Assembly (NCBI GenBank): GCA_947496145.1
Contig: CANMBS010000004.1
Location: forward strand, 1-64,000
From: an uncultured Pseudovibrio sp.
Lineage (GTDB): Bacteria > Pseudomonadota > Alphaproteobacteria > Rhizobiales > Stappiaceae
DNA: 64,000 nt
Direction of reading: 5' to 3'
Shown: positions 7,299-15,283 of the stretch, piece after piece
Layout of the letters: every line of letters begins with the position of its first letter
How positions within the stretch are numbered: the stretch's first letter is position 1
Notes under the pieces: model-generated
The model's database searches: none
The model's input: only the letters and a program-made list of their open reading frames with translations
Told to the model about the DNA's origin: nothing
Made by a program: the position numbers and the translations under genes

Positions 7299-7427
7299 TT
7301 ATGGTTGAGGCCAGCGTTCCCTTACACGGCGGTATCGGGCCTGTTTGTCTTCGTCAAGACATGCCAGCTCTCTTGGCAATCTGGCATTCATAGATTGCAC
7401 CCAGTAGCGTTTCAGTTGCTTCAGCAT
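7299..7427 (-). CDS. Small basic unknown protein (42 aa)
   Basis: A 42-residue basic, Trp/Arg-rich peptide (MLKQLKRYWVQSMNARLPRE...). The ATG at 7427 has GAGGAA 8 nt upstream, and a terminator follows the stop. Those two signals, not homology, are the support. It recalls in style the short Arg-rich DUF1127-like proteins of alphaproteobacteria, but the diagnostic motif is not clear and I do not assign it. It lies alone between two SNF transporters. Confidence 0.5.
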   Translation of the reverse strand: MLKQLKRYWVQSMNARLPRELACLDEDKQARYRRVRERWPQP

Positions 7428-7540
7428 AACAGCTTCCTCATCAGGACAAATACCAGCGAACCACAGCCGCTGAGTGACTGCATAAAACACTTACTTTCAG
7501 CCCAGATTAAGTTCATCAAACAACTCTTGCAGTCATGATT

Positions 7541-7575
7541 AAAAAAAAGGCCAGCACACTTGCTGGCCTTTTTCT
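7541..7575. terminator. Bidirectional hairpin between the transporters
   Basis: GGCCAGCA (7549-7556) pairs with TGCTGGCC (7561-7568) around CACT. There is an A8 run on one side and a T-run on the other. On the minus strand it terminates transcription from the second SNF transporter before the small gene. Confidence 0.8.
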
Positions 7576-7590
7576 CATATTTGATTGAAG

Positions 7591-7699
7591 TCCTAAAGCG
7601 TATCTCTGAAAAGTGGACACCGGTTTTCAGATAAAGATACGCAAAAACAAAAGCTAAAGCAGATCAAGTGTTTCAGTTTAAACGCGAACTGCTTTAGGA
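7591..7699. repeat. RIME-like palindromic mosaic element (109 bp)
   Basis: The element has terminal inverted repeats TCCTAAAGC (7591-7599) and GCTTTAGGA (7691-7699), and consists of two imperfect palindromes. The first is GCGTATC/GATACGC (7598-7604/7636-7642) with inner CTGAAAA/TTTTCAG (7606-7612/7624-7630). The second is CTAAAGCAG/CTGCTTTAG (7654-7662/7689-7697). The two-palindrome plan with CTAAAGC ends resembles the rhizobial intergenic mosaic elements (RIME), as I know them. Its right end provides the last codons and stop of the adjacent transporter gene. Confidence 0.65.
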
Positions 7700-9028
7700 G
7701 AAGAAAATGGAATGGATCATCACCCACGCAATCGCTGCTGGCGCAACCACACGGCACATCCACTTCCAGACAGTCAGGTAGACGAAGGGACGCTCACCCT
7801 GATTGGTTATGTCAGCTGCAAACTTCTCAAAGCCCACCCAGCCAGCAACCAGACAAGTGGCAATTGCACCAAGTGGCAGGAAGTAGTTGTCGGTAATATA
7901 CCCGAGGAAGTCGAAGATATTCAGCTCAAAGAGCGTGACATCACCCCAAACGCCCAGTGCCAGAGAACTTGGAACACCAACCAGGAAGATCACAAAGGCA
8001 ACCCAGATCGTTGTCACCTGACGGCTGACCTTGAACTCCTCGCAGATAAAGGCAACCACAACCTGCAACAGGGAGATTGCTGAAGTGATCGCAGCAACAA
8101 ACAGCAGCAGGAAGAAGCAAAGCTGAATAAACTGACCGAATGGCAGCTCAGCAAAAATAGCCGGAAGCGTAATAAAGGTCAGTCCCGGCCCTGCACCCGG
8201 GTCCATATTAAATGCAAACACTGCTGGCAGAATAAGGAAGCCAGCCAGAACAGCCACGAGCAGATCAAGTCCCACAACCCAAAGGGCCGCATTAGGAACG
8301 CTTTCTTTCTTACCAAGGTAGGACCCATAAGTGATCAGCGCACCCATGCCCAAAGAAAGGGTAAAGAACGCCTGTCCAAGCGCAGCAGCCACCATATTAG
8401 CATCAAGATGAGACCAGTCGGGCAGCAAAAAGTACTCCACACCAGCCATTGCCCCTTCAAGCGTCAATGAACGCACAACAAGAAGAGCCAGCAAAATAAA
8501 GAGCAATGGCATCATAATCTTAGATGCCTTTTCGATACCGCCGGAGATCCCGTTTATGACGATAACAACACCCAGCGCCATAAAGGCGGCATGATACACA
8601 ATTGGTTCAATCGCATTTGAAACCAGTGCACCAAAGTGGCTTTCAAACTCCGCACCGGAATAGCCGGCAAACCCGCCGGTTATCGTCTTGACCACATACG
8701 CGATGGTCCAGCCACCCACCACTGAGTAAAATGAAAGGATGAGAAATGCTGTTAAAACCGCCAGGAATCCAAAGACAGACCAGCCAGTACCACCAACACG
8801 CTTGAAAGCTCTGAAAGGGTTCGCCTGCGCTTGTCGGCCCAGCGAGATTTCCGCAATCATCACACAAAGACCAATCGCAATCAGAAATGCGATATAAACA
8901 ATAAGAAACGCGCCCCCGCCTTCAGCGCCGACCAAATATGGAAACTTCCAGATATTACCAAGTCCCACCGCAGACCCTGCTGCGGCAAGGATGAAGCCAA
9001 CCCGGCTTCCCCAATGCTCTCGTTGCAT
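7694..9028 (-). CDS. Neurotransmitter:sodium symporter (SNF/NSS family) transporter, paralogue
   Basis: A 444-residue NSS-family sodium-coupled transporter, clearly related to the protein at 5532-6863. Shared signatures include GSAVGLGNIWKFPYL in TM1, FYSVVGGWTIAYVVK in TM3, and LSLGMGALITYGSYL near TM6. The ATG at 9028 is chosen because homology starts there (MQREHWGSRVG) and AGG precedes it; the frame is open back to 9094. The C-terminus ends FFS-stop, and the Ser codon and TAA lie inside the terminal repeat of a RIME-like element, suggesting the original 3' end was replaced. Probably imports an amino acid or similar solute; substrate unknown. Confidence 0.95.
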   Translation of the reverse strand: MQREHWGSRVGFILAAAGSAVGLGNIWKFPYLVGAEGGGAFLIVYIAFLIAIGLCVMIAEISLGRQAQANPFRAFKRVGGTGWSVFGFLAVLTAFLILSFYSVVGGWTIAYVVKTITGGFAGYSGAEFESHFGALVSNAIEPIVYHAAFMALGVVIVINGISGGIEKASKIMMPLLFILLALLVVRSLTLEGAMAGVEYFLLPDWSHLDANMVAAALGQAFFTLSLGMGALITYGSYLGKKESVPNAALWVVGLDLLVAVLAGFLILPAVFAFNMDPGAGPGLTFITLPAIFAELPFGQFIQLCFFLLLFVAAITSAISLLQVVVAFICEEFKVSRQVTTIWVAFVIFLVGVPSSLALGVWGDVTLFELNIFDFLGYITDNYFLPLGAIATCLVAGWVGFEKFAADITNQGERPFVYLTVWKWMCRVVAPAAIAWVMIHSIFFS

Positions 9029-9099
9029 ATGACCTAAGCCAATCCTGTTTTTATTTTGCTTAAGTGCGTTTGGAATTAAACTTTCACAAGTCACCCAAT

Positions 9100-9119
9100 T
9101 CTAGCAATATTCCGCTAGA
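9100..9119. promoter_or_regulatory. Inverted repeat upstream of the second SNF transporter
   Basis: TCTAGC (9100-9105) and GCTAGA (9114-9119) form a perfect 6-bp inverted repeat with an 8-nt spacer, about 70 bp upstream of the transporter start. It is a candidate operator only. Confidence 0.25.
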
Positions 9120-9287
9120 CTAACACTAGTTTTATGCAACAGAGTTTCTCATAAGTGACTAACCTGTGTCACCGTCTCCTGAAAAACGTAACATTGATTA
9201 CTATCAATTAAATCCGGAGATTAACTCAACATGATAAGTAGTATTGATTACAAAGTACTATCGTAACCAATACCACCCCTGACATAC

Positions 9288-9659
9288 CTATCGTGTATTA
9301 CAAGAGGTACACGACCCAGGCCAAAGCTCAAGATTACAAAGCGACTGAACATTCTCCACAATCGCATCCGCACCGTGCTCATTCGCACTGCCACACGCCG
9401 CATTCGCGTTGCTCTTGGAGAATCTGCCATTGGTCACGATCGGCAGCGGAAAAGCCATAGGGCTGCGCTGATAGGTCAGGCTGTTCTGAGTACACTTCAA
9501 CATGGGAAAAGGCCCGTTTTCATTGCTCCCATCCGCATAAAGCGCATTTGCACGGTTGCAATAATCGGTCATTGGACGCGGAACCTGCTCAGCATTACTC
9601 TCTGACACAACCATAAACGCACTGGCCAGCAGAAGGCCAAGACACCAACTGATACGCAT
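9288..9659 (-). CDS. Small secreted cysteine-rich protein
   Basis: A 123-residue protein with a clear Sec signal peptide (MRISWCLGLLLASAFMVVSE, cleavage likely after SNA near residue 24). The mature part has six cysteines, ending in a GSCTSC motif, which suggests periplasmic disulfide bonds. No family was recognised. The ATG at 9659 has AAGGAAG 6 nt upstream, a strong site that decides against the longer frame. It is monocistronic, with about 175 bp on its downstream side to the nitronate monooxygenase gene region. Confidence 0.7.
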   Translation of the reverse strand: MRISWCLGLLLASAFMVVSESNAEQVPRPMTDYCNRANALYADGSNENGPFPMLKCTQNSLTYQRSPMAFPLPIVTNGRFSKSNANAACGSANEHGADAIVENVQSLCNLELWPGSCTSCNTR

Positions 9660-9835
9660 AATTCTTCCTTTATTCTTGTTAGTCCCACACACGCCTATTC
9701 ATGGCGGGACAACTTTAAGGACGAAAAACCACGCACTATGTGAAAGAAAAGGCTGCCGACCCAAAGCCGGCAACCACTTAAACACTCTTTTGATGTTGCT
9801 TTAACCTGCCTTCAGCAAGCAGGCCAGGGAGCAAA

Positions 9836-10825
9836 CTACTCAGCTGGCTCCATAGCAGGCGCTTGGTTTAAAACCCGCACACGCGCTTCCTCATATTCAC
9901 CTGAAAGCCGCGCAACCAGCTCACCAGCACTACCGATGGACTTAACGGCTCCGATACCCTGACCACAGCCCCAGATCTCTTTCCAGCTTTTCGGCTTGGA
10001 GGCCTCGCCACTGTTAAAGTCCATCGTCTTTAAATCACCCTCCGGCAAATTATTCGGGTCCATACCGGCCTTTTCAATGGAAGGTTTGAGATAGTTTCCG
10101 TGCACGCCGGTGAACAGATTGGAGTACACAATATCATCAGCGCCGCTGTCCACGATCATTTGCTTATAAGCCTGCTCCGCATTCGCCTCTTCCGTCGCAA
10201 TAAAAGCAGAACCGATATAAGCCATATCAGCCCCCATCGCCTGCGCAGCCAGAACAGCTTGCCCCGTTGCGATACTGCCGGAAAGCAAAAGCGGACCATC
10301 AAACCACTCACGAACTTCCTGTACCAACGCAAAGGGAGAGGTCGTTCCTGCATGACCACCTGCCCCGGCAGCAACCGCAATCAGCCCGTCAGCCCCTTTT
10401 TCAATGGCTTTGCGGGCGAACTTGTCATTGATGATGTCATGCAGCACGATACCGCCATAAGAATGCACAGCATCAAACACTTCTGGCCGAGCACCAAGTG
10501 AGGTAATCACGATTGGCACTTTGTACTTCACGCAAAGCGCCACATCATGCTCCAGCCGGTCATTAGAACGGTGCACAATCTGATTCACCGCAAAAGGTGC
10601 AGATGGTTTATCCGGGTTCACCGCATCATAAGCTGCCAGTTCCTCTGTAATCTGGATCAGCCACTCCTCCAGCTGCTCCTTCGGGCGCGCATTCAATGCC
10701 GGAAATGACCCAACAATGCCCGCCTTGCACTGAGCAATCACCAGATCAGGGTTGCTTATAATAAACAAAGGACTACCAACAACTGGCAGACGCAGGTTCT
10801 TCTTCAAAATCTCAGGTAATGCCAT
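9836..10825 (-). CDS. Nitronate monooxygenase family (2-nitropropane dioxygenase-like) flavoprotein
   Basis: A 329-residue TIM-barrel FMN enzyme. Members oxidise alkyl nitronates (such as propionate-3-nitronate) or are related oxidoreductases. Visible features are the N-terminal strand with PVVGSPLF, the GAGGHAG segment with the catalytic-type His near residue 158, and the phosphate-binding stretch LLLSGSIATGQAV. The ATG at 10825 has GGGAG 10 nt upstream; a TTG two codons earlier is possible. It follows an HxlR regulator on the same strand with a 108-nt gap containing a long hairpin, so the regulator probably controls it. Confidence 0.9.
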   Translation of the reverse strand: MALPEILKKNLRLPVVGSPLFIISNPDLVIAQCKAGIVGSFPALNARPKEQLEEWLIQITEELAAYDAVNPDKPSAPFAVNQIVHRSNDRLEHDVALCVKYKVPIVITSLGARPEVFDAVHSYGGIVLHDIINDKFARKAIEKGADGLIAVAAGAGGHAGTTSPFALVQEVREWFDGPLLLSGSIATGQAVLAAQAMGADMAYIGSAFIATEEANAEQAYKQMIVDSGADDIVYSNLFTGVHGNYLKPSIEKAGMDPNNLPEGDLKTMDFNSGEASKPKSWKEIWGCGQGIGAVKSIGSAGELVARLSGEYEEARVRVLNQAPAMEPAE

Positions 10826-10856
10826 TCTCAAAACGCTCCCTTAAACATCCGATACA

Positions 10857-10890
10857 GCCCCCTAAAAAGCCACTAAGCTTTTCAGGGGGC
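10857..10890 (-). promoter_or_regulatory. Long hairpin between hxlR-type regulator and nitronate monooxygenase
   Basis: GCCCCCTAAAAAGC (10857-10870) pairs over 14 bp with GCTTTTCAGGGGGC (10877-10890), with one mismatched position that becomes a G-U wobble in one RNA strand. The loop is 6 nt. No T-run follows on the minus strand, so it is more likely an RNA stability or attenuation element than a simple terminator. Confidence 0.5.
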
Positions 10891-10933
10891 ACAAATTCCC
10901 AGTTGCACGCATCAGCCATCTGTCCCTATCCAC

Positions 10934-11446
10934 TCAGACGGCATTGCCTTTGCGTCTTCGCAATCGTTCTTTGATGTCCAGCATCATCGCCCCACTGCGA
11001 TCATCAACCAGCGCCAATACGTCCCGGGCACCAAGTTCTCGGTAATCTTGCGAAAGCACACGCACATCTCTGACAGGTTCGCCGGATTTCTTATCCAGCA
11101 ACTCAAGGCGCGGACCATCCTCACGCGCCTCCCAACGCTCGCTCCACTGGTGCAGCGCAATCATCACCGGATAAAAATCCAGACCTTTTTCTGTCAGCAG
11201 ATAAACAGTGCCCCGCTTATCCCGCGCATCTTGTTCTTTCCGCAACATACCTGCCTCCACAAGACGCCGTAGTCTGTCAGTCAGTACACTTGTAGAAATT
11301 TGCAGATGCCCCTGAAAATCATCAAACCGTTTGATACCCTGAAACTGACAACGCAGAATAAGCAGAATCCACGGGTCCCCCATCTGCTCTATGGCTTGAG
11401 CCACCGCACAATCCACCGCAGCAAAACTCTTCCGCGCCCCACTCAT
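10934..11446 (-). CDS. HxlR-family winged-helix transcriptional regulator
   Basis: A 170-residue regulator. The N-terminal 110 residues match the HxlR winged helix: Cys13 in the conserved CAVAQAIEQMGDPW segment, FDDFQ, the recognition-helix region ISTSVLTDRLRRLVEAG, then a wing with KRGTVYLLTEKG. The remaining about 60 residues are a less typical extension. HxlR proteins often sense aldehydes or oxidative stress through the N-terminal cysteine. The ATG at 11446 has GGAG with 6-nt spacing. A palindrome, TTAACTTCGTTAA, lies just upstream and may be its operator. The likely target is itself and the downstream nitronate monooxygenase. Confidence 0.9.
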   Translation of the reverse strand: MSGARKSFAAVDCAVAQAIEQMGDPWILLILRCQFQGIKRFDDFQGHLQISTSVLTDRLRRLVEAGMLRKEQDARDKRGTVYLLTEKGLDFYPVMIALHQWSERWEAREDGPRLELLDKKSGEPVRDVRVLSQDYRELGARDVLALVDDRSGAMMLDIKERLRRRKGNAV

Positions 11447-11463
11447 GCCCCGCTCCAGTCAAT

Positions 11464-11485
11464 TTAACTTCGTTAAAGAAAGTTA
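11464..11485. promoter_or_regulatory. Candidate operator upstream of the HxlR regulator
   Basis: TTAAC (11464-11468) and GTTAA (11472-11476) are a perfect palindrome around TTC. An overlapping TAACTT/AAGTTA pair extends to 11485. It lies 18-40 bp upstream of the start codon, in the usual place for autoregulation. Assigned by position only. Confidence 0.35.
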
Positions 11486-11561
11486 TTTCCACTTTACCTA
11501 ATCGGCAACCTAGCCATTTGACCTAACAAAAGACCAGAGACGAAACCATGCTCCAGAACTC

Positions 11562-11604
11562 AGACACAAAAAAACCGGAGCACCTGAGCGCCCCGGCTTT
11601 TAAA
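11562..11604 (-). terminator. Terminator of the OmpW-family gene
   Basis: On the minus strand CCGGGGCGC and GTGCTCCGG form a 9-bp stem with two wobbles and a short loop, followed by seven T and then GTGTCTG. It lies about 20 nt beyond the stop at 11622. The T7-GTGTCTG tail also appears at 7248 and 3634. Confidence 0.8.
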
Positions 11605-11621
11605 ATCATATTGACTTCAGA

Positions 11622-12311
11622 TTAGAAGCGATAGGTAACACCAGCACCAATCAGCCATGGATTGAGTTCAGCAGTACCTTTTACCTTGTTACTGCCCACG
11701 ACGGTCGTAGCAGTGTAGTCCGGCTCCAGGAACAACTTCTTCACATCCAGATTGACACCCCAATGGTCGTCAATCATGTAATCAAAGCCAACCTGAAGGG
11801 CAGCACCAAAGGTATTGTCGATATCAACATCTTTAATAGCGCCCTTGCCCTTCTGATTATAGAAAATCGTATAGTTCACACCAGCACCAATATACGGCTT
11901 AAACTTACCAAAATTGGTGAAGTGATATTGCAGCGTAAGTGTTGGAGGTAAAATCCATGCCTCACCTATAGTACCGAGGTTAGAAGCCTTATCTTCCCCA
12001 TGAATCTTGGCGAAAGTGGTACCTAGAATCAGCTCTGCAGCGATGTTATCAGTGAAGAAATACGTGATATCCAACTCAGGAATCACGGTGTCTGAATAAG
12101 ACAAACCGGAACCGCTGATCTCATTGATATAACCTTTATCTTCGGTCACCACACCAAGCGCGCGCACGCGAATCTGCCATGGGCTTTTCTCAGAAGCTGC
12201 CGCTGCAAAAACTTCTTCCTGCGGCGTTGGTAAGTCCGCAGCAAAAGCCTGTCCAGCTGGCACCATAATTGCCACAGAGGCCATCAGGCCCATCACCCAG
12301 TTAACGTTCAT
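11622..12311 (-). CDS. OmpW-family outer membrane protein
   Basis: A 229-residue protein with a signal peptide ending near GQAFA (about residue 24). The mature part is an eight-stranded OmpW-type beta-barrel: it opens PWQIRVRALGVVTEDKGY, contains ELDITYFFTDNIAAELI and PTLTLQYHF, and ends with aromatic F (GAGVTYRF), the usual outer-membrane insertion signal. OmpW proteins form small channels for hydrophobic compounds. The ATG at 12311 has GGAGG with 5-nt spacing. It is monocistronic with a strong terminator. Confidence 0.92.
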   Translation of the reverse strand: MNVNWVMGLMASVAIMVPAGQAFAADLPTPQEEVFAAAASEKSPWQIRVRALGVVTEDKGYINEISGSGLSYSDTVIPELDITYFFTDNIAAELILGTTFAKIHGEDKASNLGTIGEAWILPPTLTLQYHFTNFGKFKPYIGAGVNYTIFYNQKGKGAIKDVDIDNTFGAALQVGFDYMIDDHWGVNLDVKKLFLEPDYTATTVVGSNKVKGTAELNPWLIGAGVTYRF

Positions 12312-12748
12312 ATCCACCTCCAGTTGTACTGCGCATTATCTACATGCATTCCAACTAGGCAGAGGCAGTTCCCAAGGCATTGAGGTGCATCAAATAAAAT
12401 TGAGTTATATAAGTAATATTTATAATAGTATTTTTTACATTGTAAAAATACCACAATTACACGCTCAAAACAGGCACACACCAACCGGTCAATCCAGTTC
12501 ACTGCGGATTTCCGACTTTCAAAAACATTTTCATCAGACAAATCATCAGTTGCATTGATATGCACTGTGAATTTTAAAACTCAGCAGCCCCCTCCCTCAT
12601 CACCAGTCCTGACCAGTTTCCGCACACACTGCATTTGTAACCAACTCCCGAACACGATAAGAAGAACACCAGCAAGAACAGGCCAGCTCTGATCTCGCAA
12701 CACACTTTCCAGTTTCAAGTTTACTTCGATTTTCAGGTGGGGGAATAA
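12312..12748. other. Intergenic region between divergent ompW-like and anmK genes
   Basis: 437 bp. The centre (12400-12450) is very AT-rich and probably holds the promoter of the OmpW gene. An open frame on the minus strand (12308-12565) lacks a ribosome-binding site and is not called. Nothing else was recognised. Confidence 0.45.
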
Positions 12749-13891
12749 ATGGCGTCACAATGGTGTATTGGCCTCATGACCGGAACAGTCATGGACGGCA
12801 ATATAGATATCGCCATGCTTAAAACGGACGGCAACACAATCGATGAATTTGGTCCTTACACGCTTGCAAGTTATCCCCCTGAAACCAACCTGCTGATTCA
12901 CGAGGCAATGGCAGCGGCTCAGGAGTGGAACTTTGCAGACACAGAGCCAGACATCTTTGCAAAAGCGGAAAAAGCGCTGAGCGAAGGTCACGCCCATGCT
13001 ATTTCTCAATTCCTTTCAAAAAACCACATTTCAACGCAAACCATTGCATTAATCGGCTTTCACGGTCAAACCGTGCTCCACCGTCCACCTCAAGATGGGG
13101 TAAGGGGTGCAACCCGTCAGTTAGGTAATGGCCAAATCCTCGCTGATATGCTTGGTATTCCAGTAGTTTACGACTTCAGAACACAAGATGTCGAAGCAGG
13201 CGGACAAGGAGCACCACTCGCAGCCATTTACCATCAGGCCCTCCTGCGCCACGCCAACATCACTGACAAACCAACGCAAACCGCCATTCTCAACCTTGGC
13301 GGCGTTGGCAATATCTCTTGGTGGGACGGGAATAACACCCTGATTGCCTTCGACACAGGCCCGGCCAATGCTCCCATAAATGATTGGATTAACATACATA
13401 ATCTTGGAGAGATGGACCGCGATGGCCTGATAGCAGCCCGTGGACAAGCAGAGGAAGCCCGCCTGCAAAAGCTATTGCAGCACCCTTACTTTTCCGAGAA
13501 CTTCCCAAAATCACTGGACCGCAACAGCTTCACCCAAACCATGGCCTCCGGCCTTACCTTAGAAAATGGCGCAGCAACCCTCACCGCATTTTCTGCCAGC
13601 GCTATCAGCAAAGCCCTCGACCTCCTGCCAGAACGCCCCAAACGCCTTGTCGCCTGTGGTGGCGGCCGAAAGAACCCTCAACTCCTTCAGGAAATCGAAG
13701 CTCGCGCGAGTGTAAAAGTTATTCAGGCAGAAGAGCTTAACTGGAGGGGTGACGCTGTGGAAGCAGAGTGTTTTGCGTTCCTCGCTGCCAGATGCAACCG
13801 TAACTTACCAATCAGCTTCCCCGGTACGACTGGAGTTCCCCACCCAATGTCTGGTGGCACTCAGGCACATCCACACCAGCGTAAAAGCTGA
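12749..13891 (+). CDS. anmK: Anhydro-N-acetylmuramic acid kinase
   Basis: A 380-residue ASKHA-fold kinase. AnmK phosphorylates and hydrates 1,6-anhydro-MurNAc to MurNAc-6-phosphate during recycling of peptidoglycan fragments in the cytoplasm. The N-terminal phosphate-binding motif is [13 protein letters not shown] (residues 8-20), with the catalytic-type Asp; the Val replacing the more common Ser fits the rhizobial variant as I know it. [32 protein letters not shown] and [11 protein letters not shown] are also present. A GGTGGGGG site precedes the ATG. The C-terminus ends [13 protein letters not shown], typical of the family. A hairpin follows at 13910-13945. Confidence 0.95.
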   Translation: MASQWCIGLMTGTVMDGNIDIAMLKTDGNTIDEFGPYTLASYPPETNLLIHEAMAAAQEWNFADTEPDIFAKAEKALSEGHAHAISQFLSKNHISTQTIALIGFHGQTVLHRPPQDGVRGATRQLGNGQILADMLGIPVVYDFRTQDVEAGGQGAPLAAIYHQALLRHANITDKPTQTAILNLGGVGNISWWDGNNTLIAFDTGPANAPINDWINIHNLGEMDRDGLIAARGQAEEARLQKLLQHPYFSENFPKSLDRNSFTQTMASGLTLENGAATLTAFSASAISKALDLLPERPKRLVACGGGRKNPQLLQEIEARASVKVIQAEELNWRGDAVEAECFAFLAARCNRNLPISFPGTTGVPHPMSGGTQAHPHQRKS

Positions 13892-14236
13892 AAACCACCT
13901 CAAGAAAAAGGTGGAAGCACCTGCCGCCGCGCAAACGCTTCCACCAGCCTCTTGCGTTAGGTTCAAAAGGCCTGCTATTAAAATAATCACAAGAAAATTC
14001 AAGAAATATACTTCAGTCGCAACGCCAAAGACAGTTATATCACCGCGACAAATCCAACCACCTTCAACACATTGAATATACGGCAGGGCTTTACTCTTTA
14101 AAACCCCTCGCAACGAAGCATAAAACGGACTGTTGCAAATCAGTATCTTGATGTTTATCCGAACACCAACAAGTAATATTGCATAAACGACCAACATAGC
14201 TCCTTGTTAAGCTCTGTAGTTTAAACAAGGAGCGGT
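13892..14236. other. Spacer after anmK
   Basis: 345 bp. It begins with the hairpin GGTGGAAGC (13910-13918) / GCTTCCACC (13937-13945), a possible transcription end for anmK although it has no T-run. The rest is AT-rich. A hydrophobic open frame on the minus strand (13805-14197) overlaps the anmK end and is not convincing. Confidence 0.4.
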
Positions 14237-14329
14237 ATGAACATTGCTTCAACAGCATTGGTAAACACACCAAGAACGACAGAAAGACAGTTTGATTTTC
14301 CTAAGAGTCATGCTACCCCCTTTTCATAA
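14237..14329 (+). CDS. Possible 30-residue leader peptide upstream of NAD kinase
   Basis: The ATG at 14237 is preceded by AAGGAG with only 4-nt spacing and opens a 30-codon frame (MNIASTALVNTPRTTERQFD...) ending with TAA at 14327. The stop directly abuts the ribosome-binding site (GGGAGGAG, 14330-14337) of the NAD kinase gene. That arrangement could couple translation of the two. Evidence is positional only; it may be chance. Confidence 0.35.
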   Translation: MNIASTALVNTPRTTERQFDFPKSHATPFS

Positions 14330-14343
14330 GGGAGGAGCCGTCT

Positions 14344-15120
14344 TTGAAGAGAAGAACTATCAACCGCATCGCTTTTGTTTCCAGTGACACACCAGAAGCA
14401 CTTGCAGCACGCCAAGCTCTTGAAAAAACGTACGGATCTGCTCCTCAGGAAGAAGCCGATGTTGTCGTTGCACTTGGTGGCGACGGAGTTATGCTCTCTT
14501 GTCTACATAAGTTTATGAACACCGGCATGCCCATTTACGGCATGAATCGCGGCTCAGTCGGCTTTCTTATGAACGAGTACCGTACGGAAAATCTGATTGA
14601 ACGCCTTGAAAAAGCAGAGATAACTCCTCTGCATCCTCTCAACATCGAAGCAGTCGACAAAAACGGAAACGAATTCACAGCTCGTGCCATTAACGAAGTC
14701 TCCTTCCTGCGCAAATCCCACCAGGCTGCAAAACTCCGCATTTCCGTAGACGGCCGCGTCCGAATGGAAGAACTGGCTTGTGATGGCATCATCATTTCAA
14801 CCCCACAAGGCAGCACAGCATACAATCTTTCTGCACACGGACCCATCTTACCCATCGACTCTCCGTTGATGGCGCTTACCCCCATTAGTGCGTTTCGCCC
14901 GAGACGATGGCGCGGTGCGTTACTCTCTACGCAAAATACTGTTAAGATTGAAGCACTTGAAGCTGATAAACGTCCTGTGAACGCAGCAGCGGATCACCGT
15001 GAATTCAGAAATGTTATCAGCACAACAATTTATCAGGATGCTACCACACAAAGCTGCATCATGTTCGATCACGAACACAGTTGGGACGAACGCATCCTCT
15101 CAGAAATGTTCAAGTACTGA
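14344..15120 (+). CDS. nadK: NAD kinase
   Basis: A 258-residue enzyme phosphorylating NAD to NADP with ATP. The signature ADVVVALGGDGVML (GGDG loop, residues about 38-51) and the NAD-site stretch STPQGSTAYNLSAHGPI are intact. The following segment LTPISAFRPRRWRGALL matches the usual TPI...PRxWRG pattern of the alphaproteobacterial enzymes. The start is TTG at 14344, with GGGAGGAG 6-9 nt upstream. The ~255-residue length is normal for the class. The hairpin at 15120-15160 terminates it. Confidence 0.95.
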   Translation: MKRRTINRIAFVSSDTPEALAARQALEKTYGSAPQEEADVVVALGGDGVMLSCLHKFMNTGMPIYGMNRGSVGFLMNEYRTENLIERLEKAEITPLHPLNIEAVDKNGNEFTARAINEVSFLRKSHQAAKLRISVDGRVRMEELACDGIIISTPQGSTAYNLSAHGPILPIDSPLMALTPISAFRPRRWRGALLSTQNTVKIEALEADKRPVNAAADHREFRNVISTTIYQDATTQSCIMFDHEHSWDERILSEMFKY

Positions 15121-15160
15121 GCGGCTCATCAGCTAAGCAGTTTAAAATGAGCCGCTTTAA
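15120..15160 (+). terminator. Terminator of nadK
   Basis: GCGGCTCAT (15121-15129) pairs perfectly with ATGAGCCGC (15147-15155), followed by TTTAA. It begins immediately after the nadK stop codon. Confidence 0.7.
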
Positions 15161-15283
15161 TGGATTTATGCCATTTATACGCTGGTAACCCATGGGTTTT
15201 CAGAGTAAAATCGTTAGATATTAGTACGAATTCGAAACATAATCGGGCCCGCGATGATCTGGGCTCAGGAATTGCGCAGGAAA

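Noticed and set aside
12308-12565. 85-codon frame on the minus strand upstream of the OmpW gene
   Set aside because: No ribosome-binding site, aromatic/Lys-rich content from AT-rich DNA, and it overlaps the OmpW start.
13805-14197. Hydrophobic 130-codon frame on the minus strand
   Set aside because: It overlaps the end of anmK, lacks a ribosome-binding site, and its hydrophobicity follows from AT-rich DNA.
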